Shown here: positions 1-8,502 of the stretch, one piece after another
How positions within the stretch are numbered: the first letter of the stretch is position 1
How the letters are laid out: every line of letters begins with the position of its first letter
Translations under genes and position numbers: made by a program
The notes under the pieces: model-generated
What the model was told of the DNA's origin: nothing
Seen by the model: the letters and a program-made list of their open reading frames with translations, nothing else
Database searches by the model: none
DNA from: Kineothrix sp. MB12-C1
GTDB taxonomy: Bacteria > Bacillota > Clostridia > Lachnospirales > Lachnospiraceae
Direction: 5' to 3'
Assembly: GCF_030863805.1 (NCBI RefSeq)
Contig: NZ_CP132957.1
Span: forward strand, 3,348,001-3,412,000
Length of the DNA stretch: 64,000 bases

Positions 1-1073
1 CGATAGAAGTGTTGAATGCAGTTACAGGCAATGCCTTTCTTCCGCTTTATGAATCAGACAAGATTAAAAATATGGCTGCTTATATTTTCAGAGTTCATAT
101 CGATGATAAATATTATATTAATTTTGCAGATTGCGCGGCTATTGCAGGACGTGCAGGTGTCCGGGAATTCCTCTTTGGAAAGAGGACGTGCAACGAGCAA
201 CTGATGTTGTTTGCAGCGAAGGATTTCAAGACGGCGATCACAGAGGCTGAAGGGTTCGAGGAACTTGTAAAATTTCTTTTGCTAAGCGAGGAACATAGTC
301 TTTATTACCGGCTGCAGAATGCCTTTACTATTGCGGAAATTAAGGAATATGGGGAAAAAGAATTATCTTTTGATTCGAAAAAGAAGGGTGATATACATCC
401 GGATACATATTATCCGAGTACAGGATTATTGATTGTAAGAGATAAACGCAGAACTCTTGCAGTGAAAGCAGGAGGAAACGGAGACAGCCACAACCACAAC
501 GATGTAGGAAGCTTTACTGTCTACAAGGATGGAAAACCGATGTTTATCGATATAGGAGTAGAAACTTATACCCGAAAGACCTTTTCTTCCAGGCGTTACG
601 AGATATGGACAATGCAATCCGCATATCACAATCTTCCGACCATCCGTCAAGTGATGCAAAGGGATGGGGAAGAATTCGCGGCATCGGCTGTCTCTTGGTA
701 TATAAAAGACAACGAGGGCGGTATAACGATGGATATCGCCGGAGCCTATCCGAAGGAAGCGGCAATCGAATCTTATAAACGTCATGCCGTATTGAAGAAA
801 GAAAAAGAAATTATAATTACCGATGAATTTTCCACATTGCCGGAGCATGTGGTGCTTAGCCTGATGACCCATGAAAAGCCGAACCCGACAGGAGACGAGC
901 CCACAACTATGGAAATAGGAACTTTAGGAAATATAGTCATAATAGGCGGCTATATTAAAGAAATAGAAGAAATACAAGTTAAGGATGAACGCTTACAGCT
1001 CGTTTGGGGGGATATGCTATACCGTATCCTGATTCAGGCTAAGGAGCAGAAAGTAGAATTTAAGATAGAATAA
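1..1073 (+). CDS. Heparinase II/III-like protein, 5' end outside window
   Basis: The reading frame is open from the first complete codon of the window, so the gene is truncated at its 5' end and the GTG at position 9 should not be taken as its start. The visible 356 or so residues carry the typical C-terminal beta-sandwich region of the heparinase II/III family. The best landmark is GGNGDSHNHNDVGSF at about residues 155-170 of the fragment, followed by a Tyr/Arg-rich stretch. Family members are polysaccharide lyases acting on uronic-acid-containing glycans, but many relatives in Firmicutes are uncharacterised, so the substrate is unknown. No signal peptide can be judged because the N-terminus is missing. 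No clear terminator follows before the convergent gene ending at 1119. Confidence 0.8.
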   Translation, partial: IEVLNAVTGNAFLPLYESDKIKNMAAYIFRVHIDDKYYINFADCAAIAGRAGVREFLFGKRTCNEQLMLFAAKDFKTAITEAEGFEELVKFLLLSEEHSLYYRLQNAFTIAEIKEYGEKELSFDSKKKGDIHPDTYYPSTGLLIVRDKRRTLAVKAGGNGDSHNHNDVGSFTVYKDGKPMFIDIGVETYTRKTFSSRRYEIWTMQSAYHNLPTIRQVMQRDGEEFAASAVSWYIKDNEGGITMDIAGAYPKEAAIESYKRHAVLKKEKEIIITDEFSTLPEHVVLSLMTHEKPNPTGDEPTTMEIGTLGNIVIIGGYIKEIEEIQVKDERLQLVWGDMLYRILIQAKEQKVEFKIE

Positions 1074-1118
1074 ATGTAATGATATCCCCAAGCTTTGTCC
1101 TTTATAACGATTAAGTAA

Positions 1119-1646
1119 TTATGGATTGCAGTTCGTACAAGGGGCATACCCTGCATTCAATACTTGGGCCCGGGTAGTAGTCATTTCCGAACGGTCACCC
1201 TCCGCCAGATTCTCTGCATAAGGACAATCCTTTGTATGGAATATGTTGGAATCCATGTCCATAATATAAACGCGTTCTATATTATCATCTGCATTAGGCT
1301 CAGAGGTCTCCCCGGATAACGGTGTGGGATCTTGTGAGCCTTCGTTATTTTCCCCATCGGAAGGTAGCCCGTTCATACCATCACTTGTATCGGAAGAGGA
1401 AGAAACCTCAGATTCAAAAGATGGAGCGGTGCTTTCAGAAGAAGTGTTGGGAAGCTCTCCAACATTGCCATCTTCGTCATAAACAAGACGTGAGTCTTCC
1501 GGGTCTAATCCGGCCATCTTTTGTATGGAACCGGGAGAGAAACGTCTGCCGCTGTATTCAGCAAATAAAATGACGCCGACAAGAACGACTGCGCTCGCTA
1601 ACATTAATCCGAGCAATGTATAAATGATTCTTTTCATTAGTTTCAT
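1119..1646 (-). CDS. Membrane-anchored protein with C-terminal Ada-like Cys motif
   Basis: A 175-residue protein with one N-terminal membrane segment (about residues 7-29), then a low-complexity Ser/Glu/Asp-rich linker (about 50-120) and a compact C-terminal domain. That domain has the pattern NIFHTKDCPYAENL followed by TRAQVLNAGYAPCTNCNP, resembling the small zinc-binding fold of Ada-type metal-binding domains and of extracellular proteins that end in FHxxxC...GYxPCxxC. The topology predicts an extracellular domain tethered to the membrane. GAGGAT about ten bases upstream is the probable ribosome-binding site for the ATG at 1646. The gene points toward the heparinase-like gene and away from the HAD gene. 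No function can be assigned beyond a probable metal-binding role. Confidence 0.65.
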   Translation of the reverse strand: MKLMKRIIYTLLGLMLASAVVLVGVILFAEYSGRRFSPGSIQKMAGLDPEDSRLVYDEDGNVGELPNTSSESTAPSFESEVSSSSDTSDGMNGLPSDGENNEGSQDPTPLSGETSEPNADDNIERVYIMDMDSNIFHTKDCPYAENLAEGDRSEMTTTRAQVLNAGYAPCTNCNP

Positions 1647-1725
1647 AGTTTTTTATCCTCAGTGTTTATTTTGCTTTTTATTTTATCATTATAAAGAATA
1701 TTTTTCAATCAATAAAACGCGTTCC

Positions 1726-1754
1726 TTTACAAAAATGTACATATATCATATAAT
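1726..1754 (+). promoter_or_regulatory. Sigma-A-type promoter for the HAD phosphatase gene
   Basis: TTTACA at 1726-1731 and a perfect TATAAT at 1749-1754 are separated by 17 bases. The site lies 40 bases before the likely ATG in a short AT-rich gap between divergent genes. Confidence 0.65.
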
Positions 1755-1792
1755 TCGGTTGTGCAGTCTATAGGAAAGGTGTGTTTATTAAA

Positions 1793-2476
1793 ATGATGAG
1801 AACAGAAAATATAAATACTATGAATAAGGAAAAGAAATATACTACAGTTATTTTCGATTTGGATGGTACTTTGCTCAATACATTGGAGGATTTGCATGAT
1901 AGTGTGAACTTCGCATTGGAAGAAGCAGATATGCCGCTCCGGACTTTGGAGGAAGTAAGGCGTTTCGTTGGAAATGGTGTTATGCGTCTTATGGAGCTTG
2001 CGATACCGGAAGGTAGGGATAATCCCCGGTTTGAGGAAGTGTTCGAAGCATTTAAGAAGCATTATTCCCTCCACTGCAATGATAAGACAGGGCTTTATCC
2101 CCATGTGAAGGAGTTGTTGCAGGGGTTGAAGGAGAGAGGGTATCGGATGGCGATCGTCTCCAACAAATATTATGATGCAGTACAAGACTTAAAAGATCAG
2201 TACTTCGCAGAATATATCCGGACAGCAATTGGTGAGAGGGAGAATCTTGCCAGAAAACCTGCGCCGGATACGGTAATTGAAGCGCTGCGTCTCTTAGGAA
2301 GTATGAAAGAAGAATCTGTCTATGTTGGCGATTCAGAAGTGGATATCGCTACGGCGCGTAATGTGGGAATGGATTGTATTGCGGTGACTTGGGGATTTCG
2401 TACGAAGAAGGAACAAGAAGAGGCCGGCGGCAAAGTGTTTGCCGACGACCCGCTTGAGATTCTCGATTTAGTATAA
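1793..2476 (+). CDS. HAD-superfamily phosphatase, phosphoglycolate phosphatase/PpaX-like
   Basis: A 227-residue HAD hydrolase. Motif I is VIFDLDGTLLNT (about residues 19-30), with the two Asp residues expected to form the phospho-aspartyl nucleophile and acid. Motif II is IVSNK, and motif IV is YVGDSEVDIATARNVGMD near residue 180. The helical cap between motifs I and II fits subfamily IA enzymes such as Gph and PpaX. The precise substrate (phosphoglycolate, pyrophosphate or another small phosphate ester) cannot be read from sequence. AGGAAAGG lies about 13 bases before the ATG chosen at 1793; ATGs at 1796 and 1820 are alternatives. The stop codon abuts the stop of the convergent CBS-domain gene with no intergenic base. 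Confidence 0.85.
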   Translation: MMRTENINTMNKEKKYTTVIFDLDGTLLNTLEDLHDSVNFALEEADMPLRTLEEVRRFVGNGVMRLMELAIPEGRDNPRFEEVFEAFKKHYSLHCNDKTGLYPHVKELLQGLKERGYRMAIVSNKYYDAVQDLKDQYFAEYIRTAIGERENLARKPAPDTVIEALRLLGSMKEESVYVGDSEVDIATARNVGMDCIAVTWGFRTKKEQEEAGGKVFADDPLEILDLV

Positions 2477-3829
2477 TTATAGTGAATTGTTATCCTCATT
2501 TTCGATGGAGGTAATATCTTCGGAGACATTATCTTCATGGCTGCATGCTTCAGTTTCTGTTTCAGGCTCATTTACTTTTTCAGGCAATGTCATTAGTACC
2601 TTCCGAATACGGTTCTGACCGATTCCTTTAACTTGCAGGCGAATGCCGGAGTCGGTCATAATGGACTCTTCATCGATAGGAAGCCGGTCGAGTGACTCGA
2701 TAATCAGGCCGCCGATGGAATCATAATCTTCCGATTCCAAGGAAGTGTCCAACGCATTATTAATATCATCCAGCTTCATTCCCCCCATAACCAGATAGGA
2801 ATTTTCATCTATCTGCTGAATGAATTCTTCTTCGTCTTCATCATATTCGTCTCTGATTTCACCCACGATTTCCTCCAGAAGATCCTCTAAAGTAATCATA
2901 CCTATAGTAGCACCGTATTCGTTTAAAACAAAGGCGGCATTGACAGCAAGATCTTTCATTTCCACAAGCAAATCGGCTGTTTTTTTATATTCGTAAGTAT
3001 AATAACCTTCTCTTATCATATTTTTTATATGGAAGTTTTCTTTATCAGTCAGAAGAATGAAATCCTTAATATTAATAAGGCCGATAATGTTGTCTTTCTG
3101 TTCGGCGTAGACAGGAAGCCTTGTATACATATACTCTTTGAAAATAGCCAGCACTTCATCATAGTTCATATTTATATCGACGCTTACCATATCGATGCGG
3201 GGAATCATTACGTCTCTTACTACCGTATCGCTGAAATCAAATATGTTATAAATGATTTCGCGTTCTTCCGACTCGATAATGCCGTCTTCATGACTGACAT
3301 CTACATAAGTCTTTAATTCGTTTTCTGTCATCAATGTATTCTGCTTACTGATATCGATATGAAAAAGCATGGAAACACCGAAAGATATCTTATCTACGAT
3401 GTACACCACAGGTGTAAAAAGATACATTAAGCAGAAAATAGGACCGGCATATAATAAGGAAAGTTTTTCTGAGTAAATCATCGCAGTATTTTTGGGAACG
3501 ATTTCTCCGAAGAGGAGAATAACGAAAGTCAAGACACCGGTAGCAATTCCCACCGCATAGCTGCCTAAAGTGGCCAGAGCTAGCGTTGTGGCCAGAGAAG
3601 ATGCGGTCAGATTGACAATATTGTTTCCGATAAGAATGGTACTTAGCATTTTGCTGTAATGATCCAAAATGTTCAAAACAGTAGCAGCACTTTTGCTGCC
3701 TTCATCGGCTAATGCTTTCATGCGTACTCGATTCAGGGTTGTGAAGGCTGTTTCGGCAGAAGAAAAGAAGGCAGATAAGCCGACTAAGATAAAAATAGTA
3801 ATTAATCGTATGACACCTGGGGTATCCAA
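2477..3829 (-). CDS. CorC/HlyC-family CNNM-domain membrane protein with CBS pair
   Basis: A 450-residue protein with the three-part architecture of the HlyC/CorC (CNNM/DUF21) family: an N-terminal membrane domain with about four segments (residues 5-180), a CBS pair (about 205-330, including VRDVMIPRIDMVSVD and the acidic VGEIRDEYDEDEEE after it) and a C-terminal CorC_HlyC domain (about 340-420). Relatives have been linked to Mg2+/Co2+ transport or efflux, and the old haemolysin name is not supported functionally. The start is a TTG at 3829, chosen because AAGGAG sits about nine bases upstream on this strand. The C-terminal 30 residues are highly acidic. It is transcribed toward the HAD gene, and stop codons are back to back. 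Confidence 0.88.
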   Translation of the reverse strand: MDTPGVIRLITIFILVGLSAFFSSAETAFTTLNRVRMKALADEGSKSAATVLNILDHYSKMLSTILIGNNIVNLTASSLATTLALATLGSYAVGIATGVLTFVILLFGEIVPKNTAMIYSEKLSLLYAGPIFCLMYLFTPVVYIVDKISFGVSMLFHIDISKQNTLMTENELKTYVDVSHEDGIIESEEREIIYNIFDFSDTVVRDVMIPRIDMVSVDINMNYDEVLAIFKEYMYTRLPVYAEQKDNIIGLINIKDFILLTDKENFHIKNMIREGYYTYEYKKTADLLVEMKDLAVNAAFVLNEYGATIGMITLEDLLEEIVGEIRDEYDEDEEEFIQQIDENSYLVMGGMKLDDINNALDTSLESEDYDSIGGLIIESLDRLPIDEESIMTDSGIRLQVKGIGQNRIRKVLMTLPEKVNEPETETEACSHEDNVSEDITSIENEDNNSL

Positions 3830-3879
3830 AATATTTTCACTCCTTATATAGTTATGTAGCTCCTAAAAGGGAAGCTTAT

Positions 3880-3896
3880 GGTAACTGAATTGTTAC
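3880..3896. repeat. Short intergenic repeat, GTAAC/GTTAC type (copy 1)
   Basis: GGTAACTGAATTGTTAC matches a motif seen at four other intergenic places in the window (19739, 23585, 25521, 40357), with consensus GGGTAMTGAACHGTTAC. The ends can pair (GTAAC/GTTAC) around a six-base loop. This copy lies upstream of the CBS-domain membrane protein gene. Confidence 0.6.
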
Positions 3897-3988
3897 AATT
3901 TATGGCAGTTATTATGTATGAAATATTACATGATAGCATATCATGTGTCAAGCCGGAATAACCTTAAGTAATAAGTAACGAATCTGGG

Positions 3989-4125
3989 TAACAGCTCGGT
4001 TATCAACATCGCGAGGTGTTTTTGTGAGCGAAGATCACAGAAAACCCGAGTTTAGCAAGCGCGAAATACTGCATAGCAGTATTTCTGTGCACAAATTGTT
4101 GCTGGGAAGCCGTAGGCTGAATAGC
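3989..4125 (-). mobile_element. Structured miniature element, family R copy 1, flanked by 12-bp direct repeats
   Basis: About 110 bases from 4010 to 4122 are nearly identical to 11216-11330 and related to 48816-48951. The core hairpin GAAATACTGC-ATA-GCAGTATTTC and the terminal hairpin AGCC-GTA-GGCT are intact. The perfect direct repeat AACGAATCTGGG at 3977-3988 and 4126-4137 brackets the copy, as expected for a target-site duplication. The left terminal arm is degenerate in this copy: it reads ACAGCTCGG instead of an arm complementary to GGCTGAATAG. The family is written here on the minus strand because copy 3 has the same order on the plus strand. Apart from this and the short repeat at 3880, the gap 3830-4149 holds only the ribosome-binding region of the next gene. 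Confidence 0.75.
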
Positions 4126-4149
4126 AACGAATCTGGGGAAGGGGATTGC

Positions 4150-4536
4150 ATGAAGAATCTGGGATTGAGAAATGGAAAAAGTACATATGATAATATCTTT
4201 CTATTAAAGTGTTTGCTGTTTTCCTATGTCTTGACCGCTGGTCTGTTGCTTTTGCTAGCCTTTATGCTGTATCGATTCAGCTTGCAGGAGAAGGTAGTGA
4301 ATATCTGTATCATTTTAATTTACATAGCAGTGACCTTTTTGGCGGGCTTTATAGCGGGGAAACGGATGGGCAGCAGAAAATTTTTATGGGGACTTTTAAT
4401 AGGAGTTCTCTATTTTGTCGTGCTGGCGCTTGTTTCTCTAATTGTTAACAGAAGTCTTCAAGATGTAGGTGCGAATGCGGTGACTGTATTGCTTCTATGT
4501 GCGGGCGGAGGAATGTTGGGCGGCATGGTAAGTTAG
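4150..4536 (+). CDS. TIGR04086-family membrane protein
   Basis: A 128-residue protein with four predicted membrane segments (about residues 19-41, 50-70, 78-100 and 105-127), rich in Gly at the C-terminus. Its size, topology and position directly before the six-cysteine peptide gene identify it as the TIGR04086 membrane protein commonly found next to SCIFF genes in Clostridia; its role is not established. A longer frame opens at 4024, but that extension is entirely the inserted repeat element, so the ATG at 4150 is used, with the G-rich GGGGAAGGGG just upstream as ribosome-binding site. The next gene has its own ribosome-binding site and probably its own promoter. Confidence 0.8.
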   Translation: MKNLGLRNGKSTYDNIFLLKCLLFSYVLTAGLLLLLAFMLYRFSLQEKVVNICIILIYIAVTFLAGFIAGKRMGSRKFLWGLLIGVLYFVVLALVSLIVNRSLQDVGANAVTVLLLCAGGGMLGGMVS

Positions 4537-4548
4537 TAAAAAAATGCT

Positions 4549-4576
4549 TTTACTTAAAGATAATCTATGTTATACT
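4549..4576 (+). promoter_or_regulatory. Probable promoter of scfA
   Basis: TATACT at 4571-4576 is a good -10 box. The upstream TTTACT (4549-4554) is a weak -35 with 16-base spacing. It lies just after the stop of the TIGR04086 gene and about 35 bases before the scfA start. Confidence 0.4.
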
Positions 4577-4610
4577 ACAAGAAGTTTATGAAACATAAGG
4601 AGGCTTTGTG

Positions 4611-4754
4611 ATGAAACATATCAAAACATTAAGCACGAGAGATTATAAAGAGTCTATGAAAAAAGGCGGATGCGGAGAATGCCAGACATCTTGCCAATCA
4701 GCTTGTAAGACATCTTGTACTGTAGGCAATCAGAGTTGTGAAAAGGTGAAATAA
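4611..4754 (+). CDS. scfA: SCIFF six-cysteine ranthipeptide precursor
   Basis: A 47-residue peptide (MKHIKTLSTRDYKESMKK leader followed by a core) with exactly six Cys at positions 21, 24, 28, 32, 36 and 43. The conserved leader and the Cys spacing match the SCIFF (six cysteines in forty-five residues) family, the near-universal ranthipeptide precursor of Clostridia. In this family the radical SAM maturase ScfB installs thioether crosslinks from Cys to Thr or other acceptor residues; the core here has four Ser/Thr between the cysteines. AAGGAGG seven bases before the ATG is an excellent ribosome-binding site. The maturase follows 88 bases downstream. The physiological role of the mature peptide is still debated, with quorum sensing proposed. 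Confidence 0.95.
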   Translation: MKHIKTLSTRDYKESMKKGGCGECQTSCQSACKTSCTVGNQSCEKVK

Positions 4755-4842
4755 GCGAAAAAACGGTCTTGTAAGCAGCGATTCATTTCGCTGCTTATTA
4801 TACGTTCATGTGAGATACCGGAGTAGAAAGGAAGTAGTAGCA

Positions 4843-6228
4843 TTGATACATCAATATAGAAACAATGGGTATAATATTGTGCTGGACGTAAATAGCGGTG
4901 TGGTGCATGTGGTGGATGACATTGTTTATGATTTAATGAAAAAAGTAGAGGGGCTGTTGGAAAGTGGCGTGGCAGCAGAAAGCAGTGCTCTGTTAGCAGC
5001 TCTTTCACATATGAATAAACCGAATGCTGCGGATGAAGAGATCGCAGAGGCTTTGGAGGAAATCCTTTATTTAAAAGAAAATGAACTTCTATATGTTCCC
5101 GATATTTATGAGCAGTATATTGGGGATTTCAAAAAGAGGGAGACGGTAGTAAAGGCACTTTGTCTACATATTGCTCATGACTGTAATCTGGCATGTAAGT
5201 ATTGCTTTGCAGAAGAGGGCGAATATCATGGCAGAAGGGCTTTGATGAGCTTTGAGACAGGAAAAAAGGCACTCGATTTTCTTGTGGCAAATTCAGGGAA
5301 CCGCATCAATTTGGAGGTTGACTTTTTCGGTGGAGAGCCTCTTATGAACTGGAAAGTGGTAAAAGAATTGGTTGCGTATGGAAGAAGCCTGGAGGAACCG
5401 AATCATAAGAAGTTCCGGTTTACCTTAACGACCAATGGGGTTCTGCTAAATGATGAAATTATGGAATTCGCGAATAAAGAAATGAGTAATGTGGTGCTTA
5501 GTATCGATGGAAGAAAGAGTACAAACGATAAGATGCGCCCCCATAGAGGCGGACAAGGAAGCTATGAGGAGATTGTTCCGAAGTTCAAGAAACTGGCGGA
5601 AAGCCGCGAGCAGATGAATTATTATGTGCGCGGTACCTTTACAAGACATAATCAGGACTTCGCAGCAGATGTAGCACATTTGGCGGATTTAGGATTCGAA
5701 CAGATATCGGTGGAACCGGTAGTGGCAAAGCCGGAGGAAGACTATGCGCTAAGAGAAGAGGATTTGGAGAAGCTTTGTGCGGAATATGATAAGCTGGCAC
5801 TTGAACTGCTGGAAAGAAGAAAGAAGGGAAAGCCGGTGAATTTCTTCCACTTTATGGTAGACTTAGAAGGCGGCCCCTGCGTGGCAAAGCGTTTATCCGG
5901 ATGCGGGTCCGGAACAGAGTATCTGGCTGTGACCCCGTGGGGGGACCTTTATCCTTGTCATCAATTCGTTGGACAGGAAGAGTTCCTAATGGGAAATGTG
6001 GACGAGGGTGTTCTTCGTACAGACATTAGAGATGAATTTAAGACATGCAGTGTGTATTCCAAGGATAAATGTAAGGAATGTTTTGCTAAGTTCTATTGTA
6101 GCGGTGGATGTGCGGCAAATTCCTATAATTTTAAAGGTGATATCAATGACGTTTATGATTTAGGCTGTGAACTGCAGAGAAAGCGCGTGGAATGCGCTAT
6201 TATGATAAAAGCAGCATTAGCTGAATAA
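4843..6228 (+). CDS. scfB: SCIFF thioether crosslink-forming maturase, radical SAM/SPASM
   Basis: A 461-residue radical SAM enzyme. The N-terminal region (about 1-95) corresponds to the peptide-recognition part of ScfB. The [4Fe-4S]-SAM motif CNLACKYC begins at about residue 114, and FFGGEP follows near residue 165. The C-terminal SPASM region (about 340-445) holds a cysteine series including CGSGTEYL, YPCHQF, CKECFAKFYCSGGC and a final GCELQ, binding auxiliary clusters. It should convert the ScfA peptide into a thioether-bridged ranthipeptide in the cytoplasm. TTG at 4843 is preferred because the product begins MIHQYRNNGYNIVLDVNSG like its homologues and AGAAAGGAAG lies eight bases upstream; the upstream GTG at 4810 adds an unsupported extension. 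secDF follows after 17 bases. Confidence 0.93.
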   Translation: MIHQYRNNGYNIVLDVNSGVVHVVDDIVYDLMKKVEGLLESGVAAESSALLAALSHMNKPNAADEEIAEALEEILYLKENELLYVPDIYEQYIGDFKKRETVVKALCLHIAHDCNLACKYCFAEEGEYHGRRALMSFETGKKALDFLVANSGNRINLEVDFFGGEPLMNWKVVKELVAYGRSLEEPNHKKFRFTLTTNGVLLNDEIMEFANKEMSNVVLSIDGRKSTNDKMRPHRGGQGSYEEIVPKFKKLAESREQMNYYVRGTFTRHNQDFAADVAHLADLGFEQISVEPVVAKPEEDYALREEDLEKLCAEYDKLALELLERRKKGKPVNFFHFMVDLEGGPCVAKRLSGCGSGTEYLAVTPWGDLYPCHQFVGQEEFLMGNVDEGVLRTDIRDEFKTCSVYSKDKCKECFAKFYCSGGCAANSYNFKGDINDVYDLGCELQRKRVECAIMIKAALAE

Positions 6229-6245
6229 AAGGAGATAATGGGAAG

Positions 6246-8396
6246 ATGAAGAAGAACAGAGCGATTATTGTCTTACTTGTAATGGTATTGGCACTAGGCG
6301 GACTTGTGTTCACCGCGACAGTGGGAATTGGAACGGAAAAAGCGGGATCTGCTTCGGGCATTAAGCTTGGGCTTGATCTTGCAGGCGGTGTGAGTATTAC
6401 CTATCAGGCAGTGGGTGAGGAAGATCCGACAGATGAAGACATGGCGGATACCATTTACAAGCTGCAAAAACGTGTGGAGAACTACAGTACAGAGGCGCAG
6501 GTGTATAAGGAAGGAAGCAACAGAATTAACATTGAGATTCCGGGTGTTTCCGATGAAAATGAAGTTCTTCAAGAGTTAGGTAAACCGGGTTCGTTGGTAT
6601 TTATGAATTCTTCCAATGAAGAAGTGCTTACCGGTACGGATGTTGCTAACGCACAAGCAGGCACTCAGCAGGATAGTATGGGCAATAGCCAGTTCGTAGT
6701 ACAACTTACAATGACCGATGAAGGTCGAGTTAAGTTCGCAGAGGCGACGAGGGCGGCTTATCCTACCAACGATATTATTTATATTATTTATGATAATGCA
6801 GTTATCAGCGCACCGGCTGTACAAGCTGAGATTACAGATGGACAGGCAGTTATCACCGGAATGGCTTCTTATGAAGAAGCGGAAGCCTTAGCTTCCACTA
6901 TTCGCATCGGTGGTTTGAAACTTCAATTGGAGGAGCTTCGTTCGAATGTGGTAGGGGCACAGCTTGGATCTGAAGCAATCAGTACGAGTTTGAAAGCAGG
7001 AGCGGCAGGCTTTGTTCTGGTCGTTATATTTATGCTTGTAACGTACTATGTTATGGGAGCAGCAGCCAGCTTAGCACTCGCCATTTATACGGCACTTATC
7101 ATTGTACTTCTGAATGCGTTTGAAATTACATTAACACTGCCCGGAATTGCAGGTATTATCCTGTCTATCGGTATGGCAGTGGATGCGAATGTTATTATCT
7201 TCGCCAGAGTCAGAGAAGAGTTGGCAACCGGTAAAACGATACCCTCAGCAGTGAAGATTGGATTTGAAAAGGCTATGTCAGCAATTATCGATAGTAATAT
7301 TACTACATTGATTGCGGCTCTCGTTCTCGGGCTGAAAGGTTCCGGCACGGTAAAAGGCTTTGCACAGACCTTGGCGCTCGGTATTATTTTATCCATGTTC
7401 ACCGCACTTTTTGTTACCAGGATGATTATGAAGGCATTCTATGCGGTAGGGCTTAAGAACATGAAACTTTACGGTATAGGAAAAGAGAGAAAGACCATCG
7501 ATTTTCTCGCTAAAAGAAAGATTTTCTTTGCAGTGTCCTTAGTATTAATTATTGCAGGATTTATTGTGATGGGGATCAACGCAAATACAAAGGGAAGTAT
7601 ATTGAATTACAGCCTTGAGTTCGTAGGCGGAACATCTACTAAGGTTGTGTTTAATGAGGACTTATCCATTGCAGATATCGATAGCAAGGTAGTACCTGAA
7701 ATTGAAGCGATTACAGGAAGCGGAGATGTTCAGACGCAGAAGGTGGCGGGGACGAATGAGGTTATCTTCAAGACGAGAACTTTAACTGTTTCAGAACGAG
7801 AAGAGATGAAAGAAGCTCTTGTAGAAAGCTTCACTGTAGATGAGGAAAAGATTACCTCGGAAACTATCAGCTCGGCGATCAGTAAAGAAATGCAGTCCGA
7901 TGCTGCAATTGCTGTGATTATTGCAGTTGTATGCATGCTCATTTATATATGGTTCCGTTTCAAGGATATCCGGTTCGGTACGAGCTCTGTAATCGCATTG
8001 ATCAATGATGTTGCGATTGTATTCGTATTCTATGGCATATCTAGAATATCGGTGGGAGGCACTTTTATCGCGTGTATGCTGACGATTGTCGGTTACTCTA
8101 TTAACTCGACCATTGTTATCTTCGATAGAATCAGGGAGAAGGTTGCAGCGGCGGCTAAGAATGTAGATTTGAAGGAACTTGTGAACGAAAGTATCACTCA
8201 GACATTGTCAAGAAGTATCTTTACATCCTTGACAACCTTCCTGATGGTTCTTGCATTATATATTTTCGGAGTGACGAGCATACGTGAATTCGCGCTTCCG
8301 CTCATGGTCGGTATTATATGTGGAACCTATTCCTCTATTTGCCTGTCCGGAGCATTATGGTATGTGTTCCGCACTAAAATTGTAAAGAAGAACTAA
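6246..8396 (+). CDS. secDF: Protein translocase subunits SecD and SecF, fused
   Basis: A 716-residue fusion. The SecD half (about 1-400) has an N-terminal membrane segment, the large extracytoplasmic region and a block of five membrane segments with GIAGIILSIGMAVDANVIIF. The SecF half (about 415-716) repeats the plan, including FVGGTSTKVVF and ACMLTIVGYSINSTIVIFDRIRE. The two RND-type halves form one proton-driven accessory to the SecYEG channel that helps pull exported proteins out of the membrane. Fusion into one chain is the Bacillus/Clostridia arrangement, and the length is close to the usual value. It sits directly behind scfB, a common gene order in Clostridia, and is closed by a strong terminator at 8416. 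Confidence 0.95.
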   Translation: MKKNRAIIVLLVMVLALGGLVFTATVGIGTEKAGSASGIKLGLDLAGGVSITYQAVGEEDPTDEDMADTIYKLQKRVENYSTEAQVYKEGSNRINIEIPGVSDENEVLQELGKPGSLVFMNSSNEEVLTGTDVANAQAGTQQDSMGNSQFVVQLTMTDEGRVKFAEATRAAYPTNDIIYIIYDNAVISAPAVQAEITDGQAVITGMASYEEAEALASTIRIGGLKLQLEELRSNVVGAQLGSEAISTSLKAGAAGFVLVVIFMLVTYYVMGAAASLALAIYTALIIVLLNAFEITLTLPGIAGIILSIGMAVDANVIIFARVREELATGKTIPSAVKIGFEKAMSAIIDSNITTLIAALVLGLKGSGTVKGFAQTLALGIILSMFTALFVTRMIMKAFYAVGLKNMKLYGIGKERKTIDFLAKRKIFFAVSLVLIIAGFIVMGINANTKGSILNYSLEFVGGTSTKVVFNEDLSIADIDSKVVPEIEAITGSGDVQTQKVAGTNEVIFKTRTLTVSEREEMKEALVESFTVDEEKITSETISSAISKEMQSDAAIAVIIAVVCMLIYIWFRFKDIRFGTSSVIALINDVAIVFVFYGISRISVGGTFIACMLTIVGYSINSTIVIFDRIREKVAAAAKNVDLKELVNESITQTLSRSIFTSLTTFLMVLALYIFGVTSIREFALPLMVGIICGTYSSICLSGALWYVFRTKIVKKN

Positions 8397-8415
8397 TCTA
8401 ATAAAGTAAATATCA

Positions 8416-8458
8416 GGGCGGTATAACTTTTGGGTTATGCCGCCTATCGTATTTTTTA
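8416..8458 (+). terminator. Rho-independent terminator after secDF
   Basis: The stem GGCGGTATAA pairs with TTATGCCGCC (one T-G wobble) around a short loop at 8417-8444, and a run of six T follows at 8452-8457. It closes the scfA-scfB-secDF unit. Confidence 0.85.
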
Positions 8459-8502
8459 TACAATAGGGAAGAGCTTCTATTACTATAGATTGTGAGAAAG
8501 GT

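Noticed and set aside
426-872. Reverse-strand open frame inside the heparinase-like gene
   Set aside because: It is antisense to conserved coding sequence, without ribosome-binding site or recognisable motif.
4024-4149. 42-residue N-terminal extension of the TIGR04086 protein
   Set aside because: The extension is encoded by repeat R copy 1, which occurs elsewhere as non-coding DNA; homologous proteins start at the ATG at 4150.
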